Below, piece after piece: positions 25,193 to 36,670 of a stretch of 64,000 nucleotides of DNA. The notes under the pieces are model-generated. The model worked only from the letters and a program-made list of their open reading frames with translations, was not told the origin of the DNA and did no database searches. How positions within the stretch are numbered: the first letter of the stretch is position 1; each line of letters opens with the position of its first letter. The DNA lies in the NCBI GenBank assembly GCA_020086605.1, contig JACBWW010000015.1:5165721-5229720 (forward strand), read 5' to 3'. A program made the position numbers and the translations under genes. The DNA is from Lanius collurio (Eukaryota; Chordata; Aves; Passeriformes; Laniidae).

Positions 25193-28100
25193 CTAGAAAC
25201 TGCACAATGGTTACCTCCCTGTCAAGTCTTTGTCCTATGCTAGAGAAATACATGTGAATGCCCATGCATGCATTGCATTTAGGAGTGATGACTGTGTGAT
25301 GTTTTTTTTTTATGTCTGCTTTTTAAAAAACAGATACAAATATATTACAGTTTAATTTTGAATAGGATTTTTTTTTTCAATTAATGAGTGTCCTAGTCTG
25401 ACTTACAGTAGTTTAGCATTTTAGATACAGATTAGACCTTTGAAGTCAGAACCATTAATGCTTAAAAGTTAGCAGCGTGTTGGATACTTTCAGATGCCAC
25501 GAAGTAAATTTTTAAATAAACTTTATATTAGTAAAAGAAAAGCCCATTTCTGGTAAAATTTTTTGCAGTCATCTGTACAAAATCTTCAAAAGTGTGAATG
25601 TAAACAGGCAAAATAAGGCAAGTAAAATATTTCCAGAATGTGATTAAAGAAATATAAGATGCTAAAACCCCCTTTACAATGTTGCAGCTGGTATTTTGTA
25701 TAAGGCTGAATGACTAAAATTTATCAGATATGGAAAAGTGCCTGACTATTAGCACGAGATTATTTATATTGCTTTAACTACTATGTGTTAATTCATGGTT
25801 TCTAACAGTTAATAATTTGTACTTTTTTATATTTTTAAAAGCTGTGTTGTGCATCAAGAAATTATATTGTGCAACAAAATTACTATTGAATAAACGAGTA
25901 CTGAGTGTGCATTTCTGAGGTTAGTTTGCGTTTCAGCACACTGTATTTTCTGTAGGACAAACAGACATATGATTATATGTGATGATAGATTATCGAAACC
26001 ACATTTCTTCTACTGCCCTAATGTTTCTCAATATTTTTAGTAAATGCCAAGTTTGGGGATCTATTATTCCAGTAGACTTCTAAAAAATCATTAATAGAAT
26101 TACTACTTGTTGAGAGGAAAAAAACCGTGATTTACAGTTACTAAAAAAGTCTGAATGTTGAAAGCCAGATAAAGCCCAATAAAAGTGGCTGAAGGGGAAT
26201 GTTAAAAAATAATGAAAATAATTCATAAGAAGTTAAAACCATTTTCCAAGTATTATTTTCTTCTAATGTTATGTAAACATTTCAAATCCAAAACAGATGT
26301 AACAATGCCAAATCAATTTCTGTACATCCTTTCCTTTTTGCAACTTGGAAAGTGATGTGGTTTCTACTTAATGAAAACAAATATTTGTCCAAGATGAGAA
26401 ATGTCATTTCATATGGCTTTAAATCTATGAGCTGTTCCCCATCTCTGATTATACATTAATTTTCTGAAAGCACATTGACATAAAATTGTGTTAGTGCAAA
26501 GAAATCTGTTAAAAATTGTAGATTATTGATAATGAGAGCTAAGTGGAAGGTCAAAGCTCAAGTGGGCTGGCTGTAGAACACAAGCAGGACCTGATCTTAA
26601 TACACTTTTTAGTAAAGAAATTTAGATCATTTCAAAATTATACAATCTTGAAAAATTGACATATTCATAAATGATTTGCTAAAGGTAATGATTCTTTTCA
26701 TTGTTTTATTTGACTGTGAATTGTCAACAGAATAACATTGGGGAAATGCAGAGTTTAATAGTAGAAATATTTCTTAAAATTTATTATGGATAATCAACCA
26801 ACAATGGAGAATAATTAAGAAAAAAATGACATGTTTTTATGTACCTCACACATTGTGCTTCCATAATAAGTCAACATTTTTCTGTTAAAGTCTTGCTATA
26901 GAAAAAACTGCGTATTTAAATCTTTTATTTATGAAATTTTGATTTAATGTTTAAAAATAAATGTACATATCTGTAATGGCCTGATAAATACAAATACAGT
27001 ACTCCAAAATTTATCAGTTCAAGCAAGTACAGTGAAAGGAGATAATTGATTAACATGCCAGACAAAATTCTGAGTCACTGTAACTTTGCCCATTTTTACG
27101 TTTTTTTTTTTTAATTTAATTTATTCTGATCTGTTTGTTTGGTAAACTGGGATTAAAAATGCTGCCTTTTGAGTTGCAAAAATCTTATTTGTGTACAAAA
27201 GAAATAGGCAAGTCTAAAAAAGGTAAAATTTTCAAAAAGGAACACTTAAATGCATGTAGATCATCTGTGTGTGTTGAGTACAGTTTACTACAAAAAGACC
27301 ATTTAGAGAGTTTTTGGAGTAAAGATATCAGAACTGAATGTAAAGGTGGAGATTGAACTGGGGCAAGCTGCATGTAGAAGGAATACTTATAGCACATAGA
27401 ATCTTCTAAGTTCAGCATGCACATGTCATCTCTCACATAAAATCGGGTAAATGAACCACGTTGTGTGGAATAGCATGCAATTATCCCTAGATATGTAAGT
27501 GTAAATCAACAAATACTGATAATTCCAAATTTATTCTAGATTTTGAAGTTTACTTAACCTTGGCAAATAGACACCAGTGTACTTCACATTTGAAGCCCAT
27601 ATGTTACGTACATCAAACAATTCTGATTTGCAAGTTTTATTTTTCTGTATTTTCTTAATTGCATTAGTCCATGTTGTATGTTGAACAAATGAAGAGGATA
27701 ATCTCCCCCAACATTCACATGTCCACTACTTAGCCTGTGAAGCTGCTTTTCACAGCCAATGACTGCTCAGCATCATAGTCAACAGAATCTGAAATCCATT
27801 TCATGTTAAGTTGGCAACTATATTTTGTTAGGTGTGTCACACTCCAAAAGCACCTGTTTCTTTCACTGGAACACTACAACAGATGATGGCTGTGCTGTGC
27901 ATGCCTGTGTTTCAGTGCAGTGAATCTGAGTTCTGTGAGTGGATCAGAAGTTTTGTGCAAACCTTTGACTCAGCAGAGATTCTTCAAAACGTTTCTGATT
28001 CGGATGTTTGGTACATGTCCTGTCCAAGAGATCTGGGTATTTTCAGTACCTCAGAACAAGCCCACAGGATTTGAAGCATGCACACAGGCTATTCCCATTG

Positions 28101-28302
28101 CACATATCAGGCTGAAGAAATTCAGGATGCTAAAGCCCCATGATATCAGCCAGTTGCCTTGTCTGCACATGCACAGAAAATTTGTCTGGCATTTTTTTAT
28201 ATGCTGCAAATGCTATATCATCTGAAACATTGGACATCCCAAGTAAATGCCCATGCTGCCATGCTCTTCTCAGGCAAAATTACCAAAAGGAGAATCTACA
28301 AA
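25193..28302. other. AT-rich single-copy DNA, no gene seen
   Basis: No supported gene. The frames at 27135-27356, 27185-27436 (opposite strand) and 27832-28225 overlap one another or run on both strands and contain no recognisable motif. Long T runs occur near 25300 and 27101. The part at 27830-28230 is slightly GC-richer and borders the CR1 fragment at 28303. Confidence 0.65.
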
Positions 28303-28431
28303 ATCCCAGAATCACAGGATGGGTAAGATTGGAAGAGACCAGTGAGCCATCTGGTCCTAATTCCCTGCTCCAGCAGGGTCATCCTAGAGAACATTGCACA
28401 GAATTGCATCTGGACTGTTGAATTATTCTGG
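28303..28431 (-). mobile_element. CR1 retrotransposon, 3'-end fragment
   Basis: CR1 is a chicken-repeat-1 type LINE that moves by target-primed reverse transcription and is usually truncated at its 5' end. Read on the plus strand, this copy begins with CCCAGAATCACAGGAT, the complement of the CR1 tail. It continues with the typical GGAAGAGACC, CCATCTGGTCC and CCCTGCTCCAGCAGGGTCA blocks of the CR1 3' UTR. Only about 130 bases of the 3' end are present, and many point differences suggest an old copy. It has no coding part. Confidence 0.85.
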
Positions 28432-31400
28432 GGAAATATAGAGCTATGTTAGCTCTCATACATTTCCTGAAAAGCACATCAAATACAGAGATTTAAATTT
28501 CACTCCAATTTCTAGCAGTGATTTCTCACAATGCAATATAAACACAATTGCATGCAAATAACAAGAGGAGAAGGATTGGCCTTATGAAAAAGTAGTTAAG
28601 GTAATCATAAGTCCTCAGAACTAATTTTTCAAATTGGTTTTATGAACCACTGGAGCTGAAAAGCCTCGGAGACTTCTTTGCAATTTCTTGGCAGATATAA
28701 TACAGTTGGCTGAGCCTAATAAAACACAAGGTATCTCAACTAGGTATGAAATTGTTGTTATTATTAGAAAATCACTGGCCATCTGGTTGGGCATTATGTG
28801 CAATAAGATATAGACTACTGATGTAAATTTCATCATTAGAAAGAATTTCTTGAAAATAGAAGAGCCAAATCTAGGCTGCATCATCAATATTCATAACTAG
28901 AGAGAAACTTTTAAGGTCTGAACTCTGCAGTGTGAAGGCTAAAAGAGGACAAACAAATGAATCTGTTTACTTGAAAGAGTAAACAAGAATGCAATCAAGG
29001 TGAAACCCTTATTTAAACTCAGATACTGAGGGATAGTACAGTAGAACTTCAGATATAATTTAAAGCACTTGCTATAAAGTGATTGTGTACATCATCTTAG
29101 AAGCTATGACAAGATTATGTGAGTCAGAAAGAGCCTGTTTTTCTGACAAAGAATAAAAAGGTTATAAGAAAGAAATTTCCTGGTTTTTTGCAAACTTTAT
29201 TTTAGAGCTTTGAGTGGTTTTTGCAGTAGGGCAGATCCATGGAGCCATATAGTATCCAGGTAATGCAGACAAAGAATTTCTCTTTAAAATCCACATTATC
29301 CAATAATGGATATTCACATCTTTATGGAAATCACTTACAAATAATGTCTGCTAAGTTAATGTTTGAAATTAATTCTGTGAGTTAAGATGTAATCTAAATT
29401 ACTCTAAAACTACCCATTCCTTTTTGAAACTACACATATTCCTTTTTCTTCTAGCTGCCTTCAGTGGATTTACATGGCTATGTAATGGAGATTAACAAGA
29501 AATTGCTGTTTATGTTGAAAGACCATTTGAACCTCAACAGAAATGTTATTATAGTTTTTGTTTTATTTAAATAAGTGAATGAAGAAAGAATAATTTTCAG
29601 GAAATGAAAAGTTAGAAATTATCTGACTAAAAAGAATTGCAGTCCTGGAAAAGCAATAAAACATATGGTTTTGCTTCAGGTAATTTTTAAGTTTGGACAT
29701 ACTGGGCAGATCATTGACAATCTGAACCCATGTATTCAGGCATTTCATGTTCTGGAAGGGGGAGCCTCTCCGGCTGTGCCTCCTTTGCCAGGCAGGAATG
29801 CTTTGCACTGCATTCAGAAGTCCTTTTCCCCCGAGTGCTGGATCAGGTACCTGGCCAGACCACCCTACATCTTTTTAACATGCCCTAATTTTTGAGGGAA
29901 GTGGGAATATGTGTCTTGGGGGAGTACAGAGGAAAAATATACAGATCTTCTTCTAGAAGCTAAGAAGCATTTTTGTGTTCCAGAGTTCTCTTTTCTCTTG
30001 TGAAAAGCCAACTCTCCAAAACAAGGAGAGCATATGATTATAATCCTGATAAAGATAAAAGGTATTGGGTATTACTTTCATTATTTCATAGTCCTCAGAG
30101 TCAAGTCTTGGGGATAAAAACCATCTGGGTCTCTTATATGAAATCTGAAGTGAATGAGTCTATTTGAGCAATTTGTTTAATGAAACTGGGGCAGCGACAA
30201 CAAAAATAAAAGGAATAAGCTACCTCCCTGCTGTATAATACCCACCATATCTAAGAGGAATTTGTCATTTTTTTTCCCCATGGGAAATCAATACTACACA
30301 AAAGATAAATTCATAGCAACTGAAGAGCAATTTGTATGCCAGCATTCACCATATGTCTTAAGCTCTAGGTAAGTCCTGCCAGGCATCAACATTAAATGAC
30401 TTGTAGCAGAAAATATTTTTCAGTATAGCAAAAGGCAGAAGGATGCCTTTTATAATTCGAAGGGGAGGACTGTGTAAATTTTCCTTCTGAATATTGATTG
30501 CATTTGCTTTGGGCAAAGGATGCATTCAGTAAAATATTTAGTTTGTTGCATTTGAATTTATATGAAGGTGAAGCCACAAGCTACACAAACGATAAATAGT
30601 GATGAAATGTAGATTTCATATGCCAAAATTATTTGTCAATTTTCTTTACTTTTCTGTCCCGCTCTATACTCATCCTATCTTAAGGTTAAGATCTTTGAAC
30701 ACTGCTAAGTTTACCATTATCCAAATCCTGCAGATCTAGTCCCCATTCACAGTCATTTGTTCCTTTCTTGTACGTATTTAACTCTAACTCTGCTCAGCAC
30801 ACTTCTTTATTGTTATCAGAATGATGTTAAAAACCCAAACACTGAATGCTGTGGATTAATAAATTAACTTTATAATGTCCAGAAATCTCCTTTACATAAA
30901 AAACAGAAGCTTGTAGGGGGGTGATATTCTAGTATGGTAATGGTTCTGTCAGATGTTCCACTCATAATTGATGCAACATATCCCTACGTTTCTTTATTAT
31001 TTCTGTTACACGAGATAATATTGTACTTTATATATTTGCTACCATATGTGTGTAGGCAACCATATGCATACACACACATCAATGTGACAGAAAATATGCT
31101 GAAAATTAAATTAAAATCAAGGAATAAGGAATACAGTATGTTTAAAAAAAATCAAGAATATAAGAAAGCCCCAGATTTTGAGGGGACTTCTGCATTTTTG
31201 GTCTATGAAGCACATACATAGTTGTTAAAAAACTTTGATCTAGGATAAATTTCTGTGTGTAATCTACTGTCATAAGAGTATGCGGAGATGTTTTCAGTTT
31301 TCAAAGGAAGGTCATCTTGGGCATCAATACAGGCAAAAATAGCTAGATTTGAACATTGTTATAAAAGATGAGACGTTTAAGCCTCACAAAGATGTTTCTG

Positions 31401-34097
31401 TTTAGCAAGAGACACAGGATGAAGGGCATATTTAGGCTTGAATACTAGTAAAAGTAGTTCATGTGGATTAAACAAAAAGGCATAATTTAATTTGTCATAT
31501 ATGTAGTGAAGAATTCATTTGGTCATGATTTCAGGAACAGTTAGAATTTTGTTTCATACAGCTATGGTGTAACAGAGATTAGTCATAAGTAGGAACCCTA
31601 AAACTTATCCAAAAATCAAATCCCACCCCTTGAAGTGTTTTTAGTTGTGAGGCCTGCTGCACCACAATACTCCATTGTCTTGTTAACTTTTAATTGGTTG
31701 GTGTTTTAGAAGAATTTTGCATTATTTCACTGGGGAAGTAAAGTGGTTTAAAAATATAGTAGAGCCTACATTGCTTTACAAATTGTAGGTAGATATTTTA
31801 ATAGATGACTAACTCTATTCTCTAAGTAGCATAAGCATAAAAGAAAACTGCTTTAAGGTCTGAGCATCATAAATACATCTTTTTCAAACACTATACAAAA
31901 CCACTTAGTATTTGTCCAAAAGTGCTAATAAAACATTACATAAAAGCAGGGAAATAAAAGAGAATGCTATATTGCACTTGTTTCCTCTATCATTCAGAAT
32001 ATAATATTTAGTAGCATTTCCACACAACTGGAAAGAGTCACAAAAATAATAAAAACTGTAATTTGAATGTGTGTGTCTTAGTAGACCTTACAGAGTGGTC
32101 CAAATCAATTGTTAACATTCTTTCTTACTATAAAAATCGAAGGAATACTTGAATAAATTTACTGGTGTGTTGCTTAAGTTTGTTTAAATTCATATTAATA
32201 AACATCAGTTTTAAATTTGACATTAAGAGTAATATCATACCATTATCTAGATGAAGTCTAAAAATTGCGTTTGTTTTGTCAACACACCTAATATAACACA
32301 TGACTAATTTCTAAATAAAGGTCCCATTACTAGTATTTGTTGACAAATGCATATTATTACAATTATTCAATTGAGAAAATATTTTGTGTTATGTTCCCCC
32401 AATATCTTCTTAGGAAAACTGTGAATGAAAATGAAGTTTAAAAAAGTGCAGGATTCTGTAGTTTAAAAAAATTCACCTCTTGTATCTCTGCTCCTGATTT
32501 CTCTATCCTGAATTCCCAGCATTGCAGTGCATTCAACTTCACATTGCTAGGTGAAGGGGTAGCATGTTTATATATGCTTTTTGGGTGCAAATCAAAAGTC
32601 TGGTATTATCTGCCTTCTCAACTTAGGAGGCCTAGGCTAGTACATCTTACAAACACATCTGTAGTTAAGAGAAGCTTGTAATCTCTCTACCATCTCTCCC
32701 TTCCCCTTTTTCTTCCTCCACTCTTTAGTTCTCAGTCTTAGAACAGACCCAGAAGAGGAGCAAAGTTCACCCTCACCAAAATCGCCACACTGATGTTTAA
32801 GGGTGATAGTGACAGAATCCCCTCTGTATGTCTATAAGTTGTTTTAACTTATCGTAGCAATTAGAATTCAGAGAGGATGCTCTTGTGGTAAAAGTGATTG
32901 AAGAAATCTAGGCTCTGATTGTTTTCCCCTGAGCAAGTAAATCACATGGCACTTCATTTCTTCCCTTGAAAAACACAGAAAATATCTTTCTCTTGTGGTT
33001 TGTTATGACAACAAGAATGCAATGTAGTAGGAATGTAGAATAGTCCATACAGAAGACTGGGTAAGTATATGTCAGTGGGCTTGTGCATGAACACAAATAT
33101 AGTGCTGTACATAGTCACAAGTTTCACTTGGCATAAAAGACACTTCAAAGGCTGATTGAAATAGTCAGAATTACTTTATTCAGTTGGGTTTTAGTCAAGC
33201 TAAATATAGTTTAGAGGACCTAATTTGATTTTGCTAGAAGTAACACTGTTTAAATGCAGAAGCAATTTCAGCAGAGTGAAAGTCTCTGCCATTCTAGGGG
33301 AAAAGAAGATGCAGAGGTTTGGGGTGCAATGTCCCACCACTGTGCCACCCAAATAACAGCACAACATATTTTGTAGAATGTACATTTATGGGGATATTTA
33401 CAGTTGCATGTACAGATACCTATGCACTTCATTTCCTCAGGCAGCAGGAGAAGAGCTATAAATTCTTTGTGCTGACTTTTTTTCCCACTTGCTGTGTTTC
33501 CACCAATACAGAGAGAATTAACAAATAGTTTTATGGGCGTTTTTGATGAAAAATGTTTTAATGCTGCCAAGTTCATAGTCATTTGTGCCTTGAAGACTAG
33601 ATGAGAAAGATTGTCAAGGAAACACATAATAATGAGTTCCAAAAGAAAATGTTGCCTTTAGAAAATTAGGGAAATAAGAGCCAAATATCTACTAGGCTAA
33701 TCTGTAATTGTTGTGGCTTTCACAATAGAACAAAACACTGCATGGATACCACAGGTTTTGATGTAGAAAGTTGATTTGTAAGTTCTTTAATGAATTTTCA
33801 AGGAACGTTAAGATGATGGGTGTCAAAAAACAGTTTTTACATCATGCAGAAAGGAGTACAATCATTTTCTGAAATGTGTTCCAGCAACCTGCTTGGGTCA
33901 TTTCTATACACATTAAAGGTTTTGTAAAGCAACAGTGCTGTTTGAAGAACACTTTATTTTTTCAGTCCAAACTGGAATGGGATATGATTTTATAGAAATT
34001 CAGTGAAGGCCATGTCAATTAATTCAATAGGAAGGGATCATATTTTTAATGTACTTGTTGATATTTTCCAGAAGTCCATTCATTTCCCAGAGGTTGC
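28432..34097. other. AT-rich single-copy DNA, no gene seen
   Basis: No repeats of a recognised family and no supported gene. The longest frame is 124 codons on the minus strand (33268-33642). It has no recognisable domain, and its region is also partly open on the other strand. A GC-richer patch lies near 29745-29870. Confidence 0.65.
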
Positions 34098-34961
34098 AGA
34101 ATCACAGAATGTTTAAAGAAGGGTTCACCTGTTGGGTCATCTGGTCCAACCTCCCTGCTCAAGCAGGGCCAGCGTAGAGCACAGGATTTTTACCGGATGA
34201 TTCTTGAGTATCTCCAGTGAGGGAGACTCCATAACCTCTCTGGGCAGTCTGTTCTGGTGCTTGGTCACCTGCACACCTTCCTCATGTTCAGGTGGAATTT
34301 CCTATGCAACAATTTCTGCCTGTTGCCTCTTGTCCTACTGCTCAGCACCACCGAGCAGAGCCTGGCTCCATCCTCTGACACCCTCTCTCCAGATATGATG
34401 GACACTGAGGTCCCTTCTTGGTTGTCTCTTCTCAAGGCTGAACAGGCCCAGCTCCCTCAGCCTTTTCGTGTAGAAGTGCCACAATTCCTTAATCATCTTT
34501 GTTGCCTTCTGCTGGACCGGCTCCAGGTTCTCCATGTCTCTCTTGTCCTGGGGAGCCCAGAACTGGACACAGCACTCCAGGTGAGGCCTCACCAAGGCTG
34601 AGTAGGGGGCAGGATCCCTTGACCTGCTGGACTGCTCTTCCTAACACACCCCAGGTCACCTTTGGCCTCTTGGCCACAAGGTCACACTGCTGGCTCATGG
34701 ACAGCTTGGTGTCCACCAGGACCCCAGGTCTTTCTCCACAGAGCTGCTTTCCAGCAGCTCAGCCCCCAGCCTATACCGGTGCCTGGGGTTACTCCTCCCC
34801 AGGTGCAGGACCCTGCATTTACCTTTGTTGAATTTCAGCTGGTTCCTCTCTGCCCCTCTCTCCAATCTGCCAAGGTCCCTCTGAAGGGCTGCAGAGCCCT
34901 CTGGAGTATCAGCCTCTCCTCCCAGCTTTGTTTTGTCAGTGAACTTGCTGAGAAGGCACTG
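34098..34961 (-). mobile_element. CR1 retrotransposon, 5'-truncated copy (864 bp)
   Basis: This is the largest uninterrupted CR1 copy in the window. On the plus strand it begins with the complement of the tail (AGAATCACAGAATG), then the 3' UTR (CATCTGGTCCAACC, CCCTGCTCAAGCAGGGCC). Next comes the complement of the ORF2 C-terminal coding part. The minus-strand frame at 34335-34595 contains the CR1-typical block MVRPHLECCVQFWAPQDK and later RLRELGLFSLEKR, which in intact elements lies downstream of the reverse transcriptase domain. Coding continuity is broken: the upstream part (34489-34716) runs in a different frame. The copy stops near 34961, so endonuclease and the reverse transcriptase core are missing. 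It is dead. Confidence 0.95.
34335..34716 (-). pseudogene. CR1 ORF2 C-terminal remnant, frameshifted
   Basis: This is the coding relic inside the CR1 copy at 34098-34961. Two overlapping minus-strand frames (34489-34716, then 34335-34595) together cover what was one continuous C-terminal segment of the CR1 reverse transcriptase polyprotein, so at least one frameshift separates them. The second frame holds the recognisable block ending in LGLFSLEKR. No catalytic reverse transcriptase motif is included. The remnant cannot encode a working enzyme. Confidence 0.8.
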
Positions 34962-36082
34962 TTTATTTACACCAGATTTTATAATGTTATTAAATTATAC
35001 ATCAAGTTTGAAGTGTTTAACAAAACAAAACAAAAAAAAATTAACATTGATATAAAGGAAACTTGGAGATATTACCCTCTTTTCTTTACTCAAAAATTTC
35101 CTGCTTAGAAGCATGATCTGATTTGGCAAAGCAGTTCCAGAAGAGGATTTTTTGTTTGTTGAAGTTGTAAGAGCTGTTGGTGGGCAATTAAACTAACATA
35201 ACCTTTCTACTGCACTGAGTCAGAACAGAACCTGTGTCTTCCAACTGGTGGCTAACATACTGTCAGGAGCATGCAAAGAAATTCAGCTGCTGTAAAAGAT
35301 AAAAATAAAATCTTTATTTCCCAACAGAGCTGATGTTTTAAAAATGAAAATACTGTGACTTTTCTGCTTTGTTTCATTTTGCTTTTTAATATAGATTATA
35401 TACTAGCCCCCTGAGAGATTACCATTGGAAGGAAACACTTTAAATGTAACCTGGCCTAGGAAGATGTCATCTGACTGAAACATACTACTCTTCTTTTCAA
35501 TCCACCTTTCAAAATAACCGAGTAGTGTCTTTTTGTTAGATTCCATATATAGGTTGCAAATATACAAGTTAAGCACAAGGAATAAAATCAACTGGGAAGG
35601 GAACATACACAGATTAGGAGAAAAACACTGTTGAGGTATGAAGAAACACCTAATTCTGTTTTGGTTTTTTTCTAGATTTTCTAGTACTTAATTCAGGGTT
35701 GTTGTCACCTTTTCTTGCATCTAATAAACCTGAATCAATATACATAATCATAATTGAGATCCACATAACTAGGCAGAGTTTTTATGCAAGTTTTTATAGT
35801 CTCTTATTCAAGGGAGACCATGGCAGTTTTCTAGACTGAATATTTGCATGACAACCCTGCAGGCTGGGTGTGCTGAATCAGCCACAGGAGCCTACATCTT
35901 TTTGTCATCCAAAAGACTTAAGAAAGATGATGTAAAAATTGCTGGATGCTACATATATCCATATATTCAGCCAAGTCTTTTAGAGCTGCTGAACCAGCAG
36001 GCGTTAAGTTTTTGTTGCCAATAAAGTGGTCATACAATGTCAGTAAGTCCAGAGATGTAATTTGTCAGCTGTCTAACCCTAT
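34962..36082. other. AT-rich DNA up to the assembly gap, no gene seen
   Basis: Single-copy AT-rich sequence with an A-rich simple repeat at about 35021-35040. The minus-strand frame at 35403-35606 has no recognisable domain. Nothing else is supported. Confidence 0.65.
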
Positions 36083-36089
36083 NNNNNNN
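36083..36089. other. Assembly gap, 7 N
   Basis: Seven unknown bases. The sequence composition changes abruptly at this point from AT-rich on the left to CpG-bearing and GC-rich on the right, so the join may hide missing sequence or a misassembly. The open frame that crosses the gap should not be trusted. Confidence 1.
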
Positions 36090-36247
36090 TCCGTCATTGA
36101 GGCAGAGGCGGCTGTGGACAAGCAGCGTTTTCTGAGCTGTGTGAGCGGCAGACGCACCTCATGCCCTACAGGCTGCTCAGGTTACACAACGTAGTCTTGA
36201 CTCTCCCAGCTGACCTCCTAACTGGACTAACGGGGCAGATGCCGTGA
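36090..36247 (+). other. CpG-rich coding-like fragment abutting the gap
   Basis: About 160 bases with GC content and CpG density (GGCGGC, AGCGT, GAGCGGCAGACGC, ACGGGG) unlike anything nearby. Two frames are open on the plus strand. One runs from the gap to a stop at 36192-36194. The other is open from 36101 to a TGA at 36245-36247, and its 48 codons give a plausible leucine-rich peptide containing HLMPYRLLRLHNVVLTL. I do not recognise either peptide. It could be an exon truncated by the gap, a pseudogene fragment or misplaced sequence. Confidence 0.35.
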
Positions 36248-36361
36248 ACTGGGAATCCTTAATATAGGGAAAATTGTACTGTACAAAGAGATTTCCAGAG
36301 CCCAAAGAAAAGATTCTGTCATTGTTTTAGTTCTCTGGGCTGTGGTAGAGTTACCTCACAG

Positions 36362-36390
<29 letters not shown>
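36362..36390. repeat. Poly(A) run, 29 bases
   Basis: Twenty-nine uninterrupted A on the plus strand, the longest homopolymer in the window. It lies 115 bases after the end of the coding-like fragment at 36247. No AATAAA signal sits in the 30 bases before it, so it is not clearly the tail of a processed transcript. CR1 elements do not make poly(A) tails. Confidence 0.95.
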
Positions 36391-36393
<3 letters not shown>

Positions 36394-36630
36394 TATGGTG
36401 CAATACACAGACTGGCTTTTTGCCAAAACCTAGTACCAATGTCTATCAATCTGCTGTAAAAAAATAATAAAGGTTTAGTTAGTGTTTCAACAGGGAAAGA
36501 TGGTTCATGTGTCTATAAGTAGGAAGGACATGCCTTCCTAGCCAGTGAAAAAGCTTACTGTCCATCCTGGCTCTGTGACCTAAGATTGCCCTTTCTTGTA
36601 TCTATGCAGTGCTATTAATGAATATGACTT

Positions 36631-36670
36631 AACAAAAAAAAAAACCAAAAAAACAAACAAAAAACCAAAA
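36631..36670. repeat. A-rich simple repeat, (CAAA)n-like
   Basis: Runs of A interrupted by CC or C (AACAAAAAAAAAAACC, AAACAAACAAAA). Low-complexity sequence. Confidence 0.85.

Noticed and set aside
28140..28421. 93-codon plus-strand frame
   Set aside because: Its second half lies antisense to the CR1 fragment at 28303-28431.
33268..33642. Minus-strand frame of 124 codons
   Set aside because: No recognisable domain, cysteine-rich only by chance, no splice or promoter context, and part of the same region is open on the plus strand.
34257..34831. Plus-strand frames of 110-114 codons
   Set aside because: Antisense shadows of CR1 ORF2; the real, broken coding sense is on the minus strand.
34662..35108. 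Longest plus-strand frame (148 codons)
   Set aside because: It runs antisense across the CR1 copy at 34098-34961 and into AT-rich flank. It is a composition artefact of the repeat.
36362..36390. Poly(A) tail of a processed pseudogene
   Set aside because: No AATAAA within 30 bases upstream, and the sequence between 36248 and 36361 does not look like a known 3' UTR. Kept only as a question in the findings.
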